Of a DNA stretch of 9,971 bases, positions 1 through 6,793 are shown one piece after another (within the stretch, counting starts at the first letter, position 1; each line of letters begins with the position of its first letter). A model generated the notes under the pieces. That model saw only the letters and a list, made by a program, of their open reading frames with translations, did no database searches and was not told the DNA's origin. A program made the position numbers and the translations under genes. This DNA comes from Collinsella sp. (lineage in GTDB: Bacteria > Actinomycetota > Coriobacteriia > Coriobacteriales > Coriobacteriaceae): NCBI GenBank assembly GCA_031294825.1, contig JAUMPM010000010.1:1-9971 (forward strand). Reading direction: 5' to 3'.

Positions 1-42
1 TATTTAGACCAGACACATTCCTGACCTGCGGAAACGAGTTAT

Positions 43-52
43 TTCAGCTGAA
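43..52. promoter_or_regulatory. 10-bp perfect palindrome, possible operator
   Basis: TTCAGCTGAA is a perfect 10-bp palindrome about 28 bp upstream of the candidate -35 box, a position that suits an activator or repressor. A palindrome this short can occur by chance, and I do not recognise it as the site of a named regulator. Confidence 0.15.
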
Positions 53-79
53 GAATAGTCTGATAACAAAAAATTATTA

Positions 80-108
80 TTGAGAATGAGAACCATCTTT
101 AATACGAT
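80..108 (+). promoter_or_regulatory. Candidate sigma-70-type promoter for the purine cluster
   Basis: TTGAGA at 80-85 matches the -35 consensus at 5 of 6 bases. TACGAT at 103-108 matches the -10 consensus at 4 of 6, and the spacer is exactly 17 nt. It lies in the only AT-rich stretch of the window, directly ahead of the first gene, and would start transcription near 115, giving a leader of about 80 nt. The call rests on consensus matching only. Confidence 0.4.
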
Positions 109-160
109 ATCCAACGAAGGCACAACCTCAACCCCGCACTGCGTCACAATAGAGCGTTAG

Positions 161-199
161 ATGCGAAAACAACTATTTCGAGGATTGGTGGTCAAATGA
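161..199 (+). other. Upstream mini-ORF (12 codons) coupled to the permease start
   Basis: An ATG at 161 opens a 12-codon frame (MRKQLFRGLVVK) that ends at TGA 197-199. This stop overlaps the permease ATG at 196-198 in an ATGA arrangement typical of translational coupling. The ribosome site ahead of it is weak (AGAG near 151-154). It could be a leader peptide or chance. The permease's own ribosome site is also poor: GAGGA at 180-184 is rather distant, and GGTGG at 187-191 is close but weak. That makes re-initiation from the mini-ORF worth considering. Confidence 0.25.
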
Positions 200-1590
200 C
201 CCAGGAGACGGTTAAGAACGGCACTGAAGCCCTGTTCACTCGCGAAGGCATGCCTCCCGTTAAGGAAATGATCCCGTGTGCCCTTCAGCACGTACTGGCA
301 TCGTTTGCCGGCATCATTACCCCGGCGGTCATCATGGCCGGCGTCTACGGCTTTAATAGCCAGCAGAGTACCGACATCATCCAGGTCGCGCTCATTCTTT
401 CGGCGATCGATACGGCCCTTCAGGCCTTCGCTCCCTTCCGTCGCATCGGCGGCGGCCTGCCCATCGTCATGGGCGTTTCGTTCGCGTTCCTGCCGGCTCT
501 GCAGGCCATGGGTGCCTCGGGCTTTAGCTTTGGCGCGCTGCTGGGCGGCGAGATCGTCGGCGGCGCCGTCGCGGTCCTCTTTGGTCTGGCCTACAGCAAG
601 ATCAAGTGGCTGTTCCCGCCCGTCGTGACCGGTACGGTCATCTTCTCCATCGGCGTTTCGCTGTATCCCACGGCCGTCAAGTATATGGCCGGCGGTATGG
701 GTACGCCGCTGTGGGGCACTCCGCAGGCCTGGTGCGTCGCTCTTATCACCTTCGCCGTGGTCTTTGCGCTCGCCAACTTTGGCAAGGGCACGCTCAAGCT
801 GGGATCCGTGTTCTTTGGCATGATCGTCGGCATGATCGTCTCCATCCCCTTTGGCATGATCGACTTCTCCAGCGTCGCCACCGCCCAGGTCTTCGCCCTT
901 CCCAAGCTCATGCCCTACGCGCTCGAGTTTGATCCCGAGGTCTGCATTACCCTCGCCGTCGTGTTCCCCATGGTCGCCATTCAGGTTATCGGCGACGTCT
1001 CCGCCGCCTGCCTGGGCTCCATCGACCGTATGCCCACCGAGCGCGAGCTCTCCGGCGCTATCGTGTCCCAGGGCCTCACCTCTATGATCGGCGGCCTGCT
1101 GGGCGGTCTTCCCACCAGCGCCCTTGGCCAGAACGTGGGCATCATCTGCTCCAACAAGGTCGTCAACAAGTGGGTCTTTGTGATCATCGCGGCCGTCTTT
1201 GCCATCGCTGGTTTGTTCCCGCAGCTCTCTGCCGTCCTTTCCGCTATCCCGCAGCCCGTCATCGGCGGCGCGACCGTCGGCGTCTTTGGCACCATCACCA
1301 TGAACGGCGTGCGCATGTTCACCCGCGAGGGCCTCACGCAGCGCACTACCACCATCGTCGGTACCTCCGTCGTCTTTGGCCTGGGTATCTGGATGGCCAG
1401 CGGTTGCCTTGCCGGCGAGGGTATGCCCGCCTGGGTGTCCACCGTCATCGGCTCCAATGCCGTAACCCCCACTGCCATCATGGCCATTGTCCTTAACCTG
1501 ATCCTTCCGCAGACGCCGGTCGTGGCTCAGCACATCGATGCTGCCAAGGACGCTGCCGTGGATCTGGTCTTGCCCGAGAGCAAGAAGTAA
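196..1590 (+). CDS. NCS2/NAT-family purine (xanthine/urate-type) permease
   Basis: This is a 464-residue integral membrane protein of the nucleobase-ascorbate transporter (NCS2) family, the usual length for the family. It most likely imports a purine by proton symport. The chain is almost wholly hydrophobic with short loops, consistent with the family's 14 membrane segments. The first segment begins near residue 30 (HVLASFAGIITPAVIMAG). The NAT signature is visible as QNVGIICSNK at 312-321, and the substrate-site helix as QVIGDVSAA starting at Q263. Two positions depart from the well-studied xanthine and urate carriers: Gln at 263 where they have Glu, and Asn at 320 where the signature has Thr. 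The substrate is inferred from the neighbours (ssnA, ygfK, xdhD). Xanthine, urate or a related oxopurine fits best, and uracil cannot be excluded. The start at 196 is the first in-frame ATG after the leader. A 196-nt gap follows before ssnA. Confidence 0.88.
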   Translation: MTQETVKNGTEALFTREGMPPVKEMIPCALQHVLASFAGIITPAVIMAGVYGFNSQQSTDIIQVALILSAIDTALQAFAPFRRIGGGLPIVMGVSFAFLPALQAMGASGFSFGALLGGEIVGGAVAVLFGLAYSKIKWLFPPVVTGTVIFSIGVSLYPTAVKYMAGGMGTPLWGTPQAWCVALITFAVVFALANFGKGTLKLGSVFFGMIVGMIVSIPFGMIDFSSVATAQVFALPKLMPYALEFDPEVCITLAVVFPMVAIQVIGDVSAACLGSIDRMPTERELSGAIVSQGLTSMIGGLLGGLPTSALGQNVGIICSNKVVNKWVFVIIAAVFAIAGLFPQLSAVLSAIPQPVIGGATVGVFGTITMNGVRMFTREGLTQRTTTIVGTSVVFGLGIWMASGCLAGEGMPAWVSTVIGSNAVTPTAIMAIVLNLILPQTPVVAQHIDAAKDAAVDLVLPESKK

Positions 1591-1609
1591 CCAATTCGGT
1601 GCTATTCGT

Positions 1610-1680
1610 CGGCGGACGCATCGCCTCGTCCGCCGGCGTCATGCGGCGCCAAGCCGCACTTCAAAGGGTTTGTCCCTTTG
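1610..1680 (+). promoter_or_regulatory. Three tandem RNA hairpins downstream of the permease
   Basis: Three perfect stems follow each other closely: 9 bp (1610-1618 with 1627-1635, 8-nt loop), 6 bp (1642-1647 with 1653-1658, 5-nt loop) and 7 bp (CAAAGGG 1662-1668 with CCCTTTG 1674-1680, 5-nt loop). None is followed by a run of T, so they are not standard intrinsic terminators. They could protect or process the mRNA end, lower expression of the downstream genes, or form part of a structured leader for ssnA. I do not recognise a known riboswitch class. Confidence 0.45.
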
Positions 1681-1743
1681 GTGAAGCGTTGACGGGAGAG
1701 GGCCCGTTTCCGGTGTAGGCCGGCGCTTCGCACTTCCGCTATG

Positions 1744-1769
1744 TCAGAGGTGTCAAACCCCGCCTCTGA
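1744..1769 (+). promoter_or_regulatory. Hairpin just ahead of the ssnA ribosome site
   Basis: TCAGAGG (1744-1750) pairs perfectly with CCTCTGA (1763-1769) around a 12-nt loop. It ends 4 nt before the ribosome site. Upstream, ACGGG (1692-1696) can pair with CCCGT (1703-1707), and GAAGCG (1683-1688) with CGCTTC (1724-1729), so the whole gap could fold into one multi-stem leader. A role in translation control is inferred from position only. Confidence 0.3.
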
Positions 1770-1773
1770 TGTT

Positions 1774-1781
1774 GAAGGGAG
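1774..1781 (+). promoter_or_regulatory. Ribosome binding site that sets the ssnA start
   Basis: GAAGGGAG at 1774-1781 sits 5 nt before the ATG at 1787. An in-frame ATG at 1769 lies upstream of this site and inside the right arm of a hairpin, so it cannot use it. The start at 1787 is therefore preferred. Confidence 0.75.
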
Positions 1782-1786
1782 CATCC

Positions 1787-3142
1787 ATGCTTCTGGTCGC
1801 TAACGGTTCCGTTTTTACCCGCAACGCTCAGACCCCGTTTATTCCAAACGGTGCGGTCGCCATTGACGGAGATACGATCGTCGAAGTGGGCCCCGAGTGC
1901 GAGCTCAAGGCCAAGTACCCGGATGCCGAGTACGTCGACGCCCAGGGCAACCTCATCATGCCCGGACTTATCAACTGCCACACCCACATCTACTCGGGTC
2001 TGGCCCGCGGCCTTGCCATTAAGGGCTGCAACCCCACCAACTTCCTGGAGAATCTTGAGCAGCAGTGGTGGAAGATCGATGACAACCTGACGCTCGACGG
2101 CACCAAGGCCAGCGCCTATGCCACGATTCTTGACTCCATCCGCGATGGCGTCACCACGATCTTCGATCACCATGCGAGCTTCTGCGAGATCCCGGGAAGC
2201 CTCTTCACCATTAAGGACGCAGCTCAGGAGCTGGGCATGCGTTCGTGCCTGTGCTACGAGGTCTCTGATCGCCGCGGCCAGGAAAAATGCGACCAGGCCA
2301 TTGCCGAGAACGCCGAGTTTGCCCAGTGGGCCGCCAAGGAGCGTCACGATAACGATAACCACATGATCGCCGCCATGTTTGGCGGTCACGCCACCTTTAC
2401 GCTGTCGGACGAGACCATGGACAAGATGGCTGAGGCCAACAACGGCCTGACCGGCTTCCACATCCATGTGTGCGAGGGCATGAACGACGTGTGGGATTCC
2501 CGCCTCAACCGCGGTGGCATCAGCCCCGTCGAGCGCCTGCTGCAGCACAACCTGCTGGGTCCCGACACCATGCTGGGCCACTGCATCCACGTGACGCCTG
2601 CCGAGATGGATATCGTCAAGGAGTCCGGCACCTGGCTCGTCAACAACCCCGAATCCAATATGGGCAACGCCGTGGGCTGCGCCCCCGTGCTCGAATTCTT
2701 CCGCCGCGGCATTCCTGTGTGCATGGGTACCGACGCCTACACCCACGATATGCTCGAGAGCCTTAAGGTCTTCCTGATCATTCAGCGCCACAACGCCGCC
2801 ATGCCCAACGTGGGCTGGTGCGAGGCCATGACCATGCTGTTCGAGAACAACGCCAAGATGGCGAGCAAGTACTTCGATCGCAAGCTCGGTGTGCTCGAGG
2901 CCGGCGCTGCCGCCGACGTCATCGTCATGGACTACAAGCCCTTTACGCCGCTGAGCGAGGAGAACATCGACGGCCACATGCTCTTTGGCATGATGGGCAA
3001 AAACTGCCGCACCACCATCATCAACGGCCGCGTCCTGTACAAGGATCGCGAGTTCGTTGGGATTGATGAGGACAAGATCAACGCGTGGACCATGGCTGAG
3101 TCCAAGAAGCTCTGGAGCACGCTCAACGATCGCGCCTACTAA
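1787..3142 (+). CDS. ssnA: SsnA-type putative aminohydrolase (amidohydrolase superfamily)
   Basis: This 451-residue cytosolic metal-dependent hydrolase belongs to the cytosine deaminase/ATZ-TRZ branch of the amidohydrolases and has full family length. Visible motifs are H65-T-H67 in NCHTHIYSGL (metal ligands), H227 and E230 in FHIHVCEG (metal ligand and proton shuttle), H265 in LGHCIH, and D316 in MGTDAYTHD, the catalytic aspartate. All the residues expected for activity appear to be present. The wording around these motifs and the neighbours ygfK and xdhD identify SsnA rather than a guanine or chlorohydrolase enzyme. The family's reaction is not firmly settled. In this setting it would hydrolyse an amino group or open the ring of a purine intermediate made by XdhD and YgfK. 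In E. coli ssnA was first noted for an effect on stationary-phase viability. Confidence 0.9.
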   Translation: MLLVANGSVFTRNAQTPFIPNGAVAIDGDTIVEVGPECELKAKYPDAEYVDAQGNLIMPGLINCHTHIYSGLARGLAIKGCNPTNFLENLEQQWWKIDDNLTLDGTKASAYATILDSIRDGVTTIFDHHASFCEIPGSLFTIKDAAQELGMRSCLCYEVSDRRGQEKCDQAIAENAEFAQWAAKERHDNDNHMIAAMFGGHATFTLSDETMDKMAEANNGLTGFHIHVCEGMNDVWDSRLNRGGISPVERLLQHNLLGPDTMLGHCIHVTPAEMDIVKESGTWLVNNPESNMGNAVGCAPVLEFFRRGIPVCMGTDAYTHDMLESLKVFLIIQRHNAAMPNVGWCEAMTMLFENNAKMASKYFDRKLGVLEAGAAADVIVMDYKPFTPLSEENIDGHMLFGMMGKNCRTTIINGRVLYKDREFVGIDEDKINAWTMAESKKLWSTLNDRAY

Positions 3143-3156
3143 TTACAAGTAGATTC

Positions 3157-3192
3157 ACGCGCGTCGGATGTTTCGCCGCATCCGACGCGCGT
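3157..3192 (+). terminator. 14-bp perfect hairpin after ssnA, without a T tract
   Basis: ACGCGCGTCGGATG (3157-3170) pairs without a mismatch with 3179-3192 around the 8-nt loop TTTCGCCG, beginning 15 nt after the ssnA stop. It is followed by ATAGGCGG, not by T residues, so it is not a textbook intrinsic terminator in either direction. It may stabilise the upstream mRNA end, attenuate read-through into ygfK, or pause RNA polymerase. A second, weaker structure (CGCCCG 3246-3251 with CGGGCG 3266-3271) lies nearer ygfK. Confidence 0.5.
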
Positions 3193-3277
3193 ATAGGCGG
3201 CCTCCGCGGGGTCGCCGGCGCTGTGCTAGCGCTACACCGTATTTGCGCCCGCCGCGCGGTCTCGCCGGGCGTTACAG

Positions 3278-3284
3278 AGAGGAG
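3278..3284 (+). promoter_or_regulatory. Ribosome binding site that sets the ygfK start
   Basis: AGAGGAG lies 6 nt before the ATG at 3291. The open frame extends upstream to an ATG at 3168, but that extension is Arg-rich and low in complexity, begins inside the 14-bp hairpin, and lacks a ribosome site. The start at 3291 is therefore preferred. Confidence 0.85.
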
Positions 3285-3290
3285 CTCATT

Positions 3291-6290
3291 ATGAGCGACA
3301 TCATGAGGCCGATCCCGTTTTCGCAGCTGATGAACTGGATCATCGAGGAGCACAAGACTCAGGGCGCCGTCTTTGGCGTGCGCAAGATGGTCACGACCAA
3401 CCAGGAGGGTGCGCTTCCCATTTTTGACGAGCGCATCGAGACTCCGTTTGGCCCGGCCGCCGGTCCCAACACGCAGCTGGCCCAGAACATCGTGGCCTCT
3501 TATGTGGCTGGTTCCCGCTTCTTTGAGCTTAAGACCGTTCAGGTTATGGACGGCGAGGAGCTCTCCAAGTGCGTTAACAAGCCCTGCATTGTGGCGCAGG
3601 ACGAGTGCTACAACTGCGAGTGGTCGACCGAGCTCGAGGTTCCGCAGGCCTTTGCCGAGTACGTGAAGGCATGGTTCGCCTGCCACCTGATCGCTCGCGA
3701 GTACGGCCTGGGCAGCCCGGACGGCTTTGTCTTTAACATGTCGGTGGGCTATGACCTGGAGGGCATTAAGAGCCCCAAGGTCGATGCGTACATTGAGGGC
3801 ATGAAGGACGCCAGCGGCTCCGAGGTTTGGAACGAGTGCCGCACGTGGGCGCTCGCTAACCTGGACAAGTTTGAGCATGTCGATGCTGCGTTTGTCGAGT
3901 CCATCCCGGCGCGCGTCTCCAACTCCATTACCGAGTCCACGCTGCACGGCTGCCCGCCCGCCGAGATCGAGCGCATCGCGACCTACCTCATCACCGAGAA
4001 GGGCCTCAACACCTACATCAAGTGCAACCCCACGCTGCTGGGCTATGAGTTTGCCCGCCAGCGCCTCAACGAGCTGGGCTTTGACTACATCGTCTTCGAT
4101 GACACGCACTTCCGCGAGGACCTGCAGTGGGCCGATGCCGTGCCCATGTTCGAGCGCCTGATTGCCCTGTGCGCCGAGCGCGGTTTGGAGTTTGGCGTCA
4201 AGCTCACCAACACCTTCCCCGTCGATGTGACGAGGAACGAGCTGCCCTCCACCGAGATGTACATGTCGGGCCGTTCGCTGTTCTCGCTGACCATCGAGGC
4301 CGCCCGCCGCATTACCGAGCAGTTCGATGGCAAGCTGCGCATCAGCTACTCCGGCGGTGCTACGGTCTACAACATCCGCGCCCTGTACGATGCCGGCATT
4401 TGGCCCGTCACCCTGGCGACCGACGTGCTCAAGCCTGGTGGCTACGAGCGCTTTAGCCAGATGGCCGGCGAGTTTACCGATCTGGACGGCAAGCCGTTTG
4501 AGGGTGTCTCTCTCGACGCCGTGACCGCGATCCAGGTCGATTCGCTTACCAACCCGCTCTATAAGAAGCCGCTGCGCCCGCTGCCCGATCGCAAGGTCGC
4601 CGGTAAGAGCCCGCTTTCCGACTGCTTTACCACGCCGTGCCGCACGAGCTGCCCCATCCAGCAGGATATTCCCGCCTACCTGGCGGCTGTTGACGAGGGT
4701 CGCTACGAGGACGCGCTCAACATTATCATCGAGCGCAACGCCCTGCCGTTCATTACCGGCACCATCTGTCCGCATCCCTGCGGCCGTGCCTGTGAGCGTG
4801 CGTTCTACGAGCCCGAGGGCGCCCAGATTCGCGCCAGCAAGCTCAAGGCCGCCCGCGAGGCCATGACCGCCGTGCTGCCCAAGCTGCGCGCCCAGGCCAT
4901 CGCAAACGACGGCGAGCGCAACGTTGCCGTTATCGGCGGCGGCCCGGCCGGCCTGGCGACGGCGTTCTTCCTGACGCGTGCCGGCGTGCCCGTCACCATC
5001 TTCGAGGCCCGCGACTCTCTCGGCGGCGTGGTCCGTCACGTGATCCCCGAGTTCCGTATCGCCAGCGACGATATCTCCCACGATGCCGAGCTCTGCCTGG
5101 CCTTTGGCGCCAAGGTGCAGCTCAACGCTCGCGTTGATTCCATCGACGAACTCAAGGCTCAAGGCTTTACTGACGTGGTCGTGGCCACCGGTGCCTGGAT
5201 GCCCGGCTCTGCGGGCTTGGGCGAGGGTGCCGAGCTCGATGTGCTGGAGTTCCTCGAGGCCGCCAAGAAGGGCGAGAAACTCGAACTGGGCGAGGACGTC
5301 GTGGTCATTGGCGCCGGCAACACCGCCATGGACGCGGCCCGCGTGGCCAAGCGCCTGGCCGGCGTGAAGAACGTGCGCCTGGTGTATCGCCGCACCAAGA
5401 AGCAGATGCCCGCCGACGAGGAAGAGCTCGATCTTGCTCTTGCCGACGGCGTTGAGTTCTGCGAGCTGCTGGCGCCCAAGGCGCTCAACGGCTCCGTGCT
5501 GACCTGCGACGTTATGGAGCTCGGCGAGCCGGATGCAAGCGGCCGTCGCAGTCCCGTCGCCACGGGCGAGACCGTCGAGCTTTCCGCCACCACGGTGATC
5601 TGCGCCGTGGGCGAGGGCATCGATGCCAGCCTTTACGATGCCGCGGGCGTCGAGCACGACCGTCGCGGCCGTCTTGCCGCCACCTCCACCGGCGTTGAGG
5701 GCGTCTGGGCTGCGGGCGACTGCCGTCGCGGTCCTGCCACCGTGGTCGAGGCTATCGCCGACGCCGCGGAGGTCGCCCGTGCCATCGCCGGCGTGGACTT
5801 TAACAAGTACGCCGACTGCAACGAGCAGGCCGGCCGCGAGGACACCTGCTACGAGCGCAAGGGGTCGCTGTGCCGCGACAAGCGCAACTGCACCAAGACC
5901 CGCTGCCTGGGCTGCGGCTCGGTGTGCGAGGTCTGCTGCGACGTGTGCCCCAACCGCGCCAACGTGGCAATTAAGGTGCCGGGCCTGGCCAAGCATCAGG
6001 TCGTCCATGTCGACGGCATGTGCAACGAGTGCGGTAACTGCGCCGTGTTCTGCCCCTACCAGGAGGGTCGTCCCTACAAGGACAAGCTCACCCTGTTCTG
6101 GAGCGAGCAGGACATGGAGAACTCCGAGAACGAGGGCTTCCTGGCCGTGGACGAGGACCACTTTAAGGTCCGCGTCGCCGGCACGGTCCGCACCGTCTCG
6201 GTCGATGCCGTCAACACCGGTCTTCCCGAGGCCGTCCGCCTGACCATCAGGGCCGTGCGCGACAACTATTCGTACCTTCTTAAGAAATAG
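3291..6290 (+). CDS. ygfK: YgfK: multidomain flavo-iron-sulfur oxidoreductase ('putative selenate reductase' subunit)
   Basis: This is a 999-residue cytosolic electron-transfer protein, close to the roughly 1030 of E. coli YgfK. Residues 1 to about 430 form a dihydroorotate dehydrogenase-like barrel, with GCPPAEIE at 220-227 and an FMN-site-like stretch beginning YSGGATVYN. A GltD-like part follows. It has the iron-sulfur cysteines C445, C450, C454 and C493, C497, C501, the FAD motif GGGPAG (549-554), the NAD(P) motif GAGNTA (674-679) and AAGDC (807-811). The C-terminus has two ferredoxin-like clusters: CLGCGSVCEVCCDVCP (872-887), with an extra cysteine at 883, and CNECGNCAVFCP (911-922). The protein should carry FMN, FAD and several [4Fe-4S] centres and exchange electrons with NAD(P)H. 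'Selenate reductase' is a historical name. Its place between ssnA and xdhD fits reduction of a purine intermediate or re-oxidation of XdhD. It ends 11 nt before the ferredoxin gene. Confidence 0.92.
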   Translation: MSDIMRPIPFSQLMNWIIEEHKTQGAVFGVRKMVTTNQEGALPIFDERIETPFGPAAGPNTQLAQNIVASYVAGSRFFELKTVQVMDGEELSKCVNKPCIVAQDECYNCEWSTELEVPQAFAEYVKAWFACHLIAREYGLGSPDGFVFNMSVGYDLEGIKSPKVDAYIEGMKDASGSEVWNECRTWALANLDKFEHVDAAFVESIPARVSNSITESTLHGCPPAEIERIATYLITEKGLNTYIKCNPTLLGYEFARQRLNELGFDYIVFDDTHFREDLQWADAVPMFERLIALCAERGLEFGVKLTNTFPVDVTRNELPSTEMYMSGRSLFSLTIEAARRITEQFDGKLRISYSGGATVYNIRALYDAGIWPVTLATDVLKPGGYERFSQMAGEFTDLDGKPFEGVSLDAVTAIQVDSLTNPLYKKPLRPLPDRKVAGKSPLSDCFTTPCRTSCPIQQDIPAYLAAVDEGRYEDALNIIIERNALPFITGTICPHPCGRACERAFYEPEGAQIRASKLKAAREAMTAVLPKLRAQAIANDGERNVAVIGGGPAGLATAFFLTRAGVPVTIFEARDSLGGVVRHVIPEFRIASDDISHDAELCLAFGAKVQLNARVDSIDELKAQGFTDVVVATGAWMPGSAGLGEGAELDVLEFLEAAKKGEKLELGEDVVVIGAGNTAMDAARVAKRLAGVKNVRLVYRRTKKQMPADEEELDLALADGVEFCELLAPKALNGSVLTCDVMELGEPDASGRRSPVATGETVELSATTVICAVGEGIDASLYDAAGVEHDRRGRLAATSTGVEGVWAAGDCRRGPATVVEAIADAAEVARAIAGVDFNKYADCNEQAGREDTCYERKGSLCRDKRNCTKTRCLGCGSVCEVCCDVCPNRANVAIKVPGLAKHQVVHVDGMCNECGNCAVFCPYQEGRPYKDKLTLFWSEQDMENSENEGFLAVDEDHFKVRVAGTVRTVSVDAVNTGLPEAVRLTIRAVRDNYSYLLKK

Positions 6291-6301
6291 GCGAGTCTCT
6301 T

Positions 6302-6781
6302 ATGGCCAAATCCATTCAACATAACGTGGCCTACGTTGCCTGCGGAAGTGGTTGCGCTTCCGCAGGCGGCGACGCCCGCTGCAGCGAAGGCTGCATTGGC
6401 TGTGGCGCCTGCGTCACGGCCTGCCCCCACGGCGCCATTGCGCTGGTCGATGGCATCGCCCGCGTGGATCGCTCCAAGTGCACGGGCTGTGGCCTGTGCG
6501 GTATGGCGTGCCCGCAGCGCGTGATTGCCTTCGTTCCCGGCTACCAGAACATTCTGGTGCGCTGCAACAACACAGATAAGGGCGCCATCGCTCGCAAGAT
6601 CTGCGACACGAGCTGCATCGGTTGCGGCATGTGCGCTAAAAAGTGCCCTGCCGGCGCTATCCGCATCGAGGACAACTGCGCCCATATCGACGGCGTGGAC
6701 TGCCTGTCGTGCGGCATGTGCGCCGTCGTCTGCCCGCATGGCGCCATCCACGACCGCACCGGCATCGCCGCCGGCGTGTAG
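6302..6781 (+). CDS. RnfB-like ferredoxin with four [4Fe-4S] motifs
   Basis: This 159-residue, cysteine-rich cytosolic protein has four complete CxxCxxCxxxCP motifs, starting at C31, C60, C105 and C134. It should therefore hold four [4Fe-4S] clusters and act as a short electron wire. The stretch around CNNTDKGAIARKICDTSC (88-105) resembles the C-terminal part of RnfB, but the N-terminal membrane segment of RnfB is missing, so the protein should be soluble. Further cysteines (14, 18, 27, 88, 101, 126) could bind another centre or none. The gene starts 11 nt after ygfK and ends 12 nt before xdhD, so it is surely co-transcribed and its partners are most likely those two enzymes. Its ribosome site is weak (GGCGAG near 6290-6295), which suggests translational coupling to ygfK. 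It occupies the place where E. coli has the FAD subunit gene ygfM or related genes. Confidence 0.88.
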   Translation: MAKSIQHNVAYVACGSGCASAGGDARCSEGCIGCGACVTACPHGAIALVDGIARVDRSKCTGCGLCGMACPQRVIAFVPGYQNILVRCNNTDKGAIARKICDTSCIGCGMCAKKCPAGAIRIEDNCAHIDGVDCLSCGMCAVVCPHGAIHDRTGIAAGV

Positions 6782-6787
6782 AAGGGA
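6781..6787 (+). promoter_or_regulatory. xdhD ribosome site overlapping the ferredoxin stop codon
   Basis: GAAGGGA starts on the last base of the ferredoxin TAG (6779-6781) and lies 6 nt before the xdhD ATG at 6794. Ribosomes ending the ferredoxin would cover it, so the two genes are likely translated in step. Confidence 0.7.
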
Positions 6788-6793
6788 ATCACC

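Noticed and set aside
1..195. Purine riboswitch ahead of the permease
   Set aside because: The conserved core and pairing of the purine aptamer are not visible in the leader, which shows only weak short stems.
157..1533. Antisense open frame opposite the permease
   Set aside because: A highly polar, low-complexity translation opposite a clear membrane transporter gene, so it is a shadow frame.
1769..1786. SsnA start at the upstream ATG 1769
   Set aside because: The ribosome site GAAGGGAG lies after it and is well placed for the ATG at 1787, where the usual family N-terminus begins.
3168..3290. N-terminal extension of YgfK from an ATG at 3168
   Set aside because: It begins inside the 14-bp hairpin, is Arg-rich and unlike YgfK, and the strong ribosome site AGAGGAG fits the ATG at 3291.
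3123..6161. Antisense open frame of over 1000 codons opposite ygfK
   Set aside because: It is a shadow of the high-GC, third-position-biased ygfK gene. Its translation is rich in Gly, Ala, His, Leu and Asp without family motifs, and it covers a clearly real gene.
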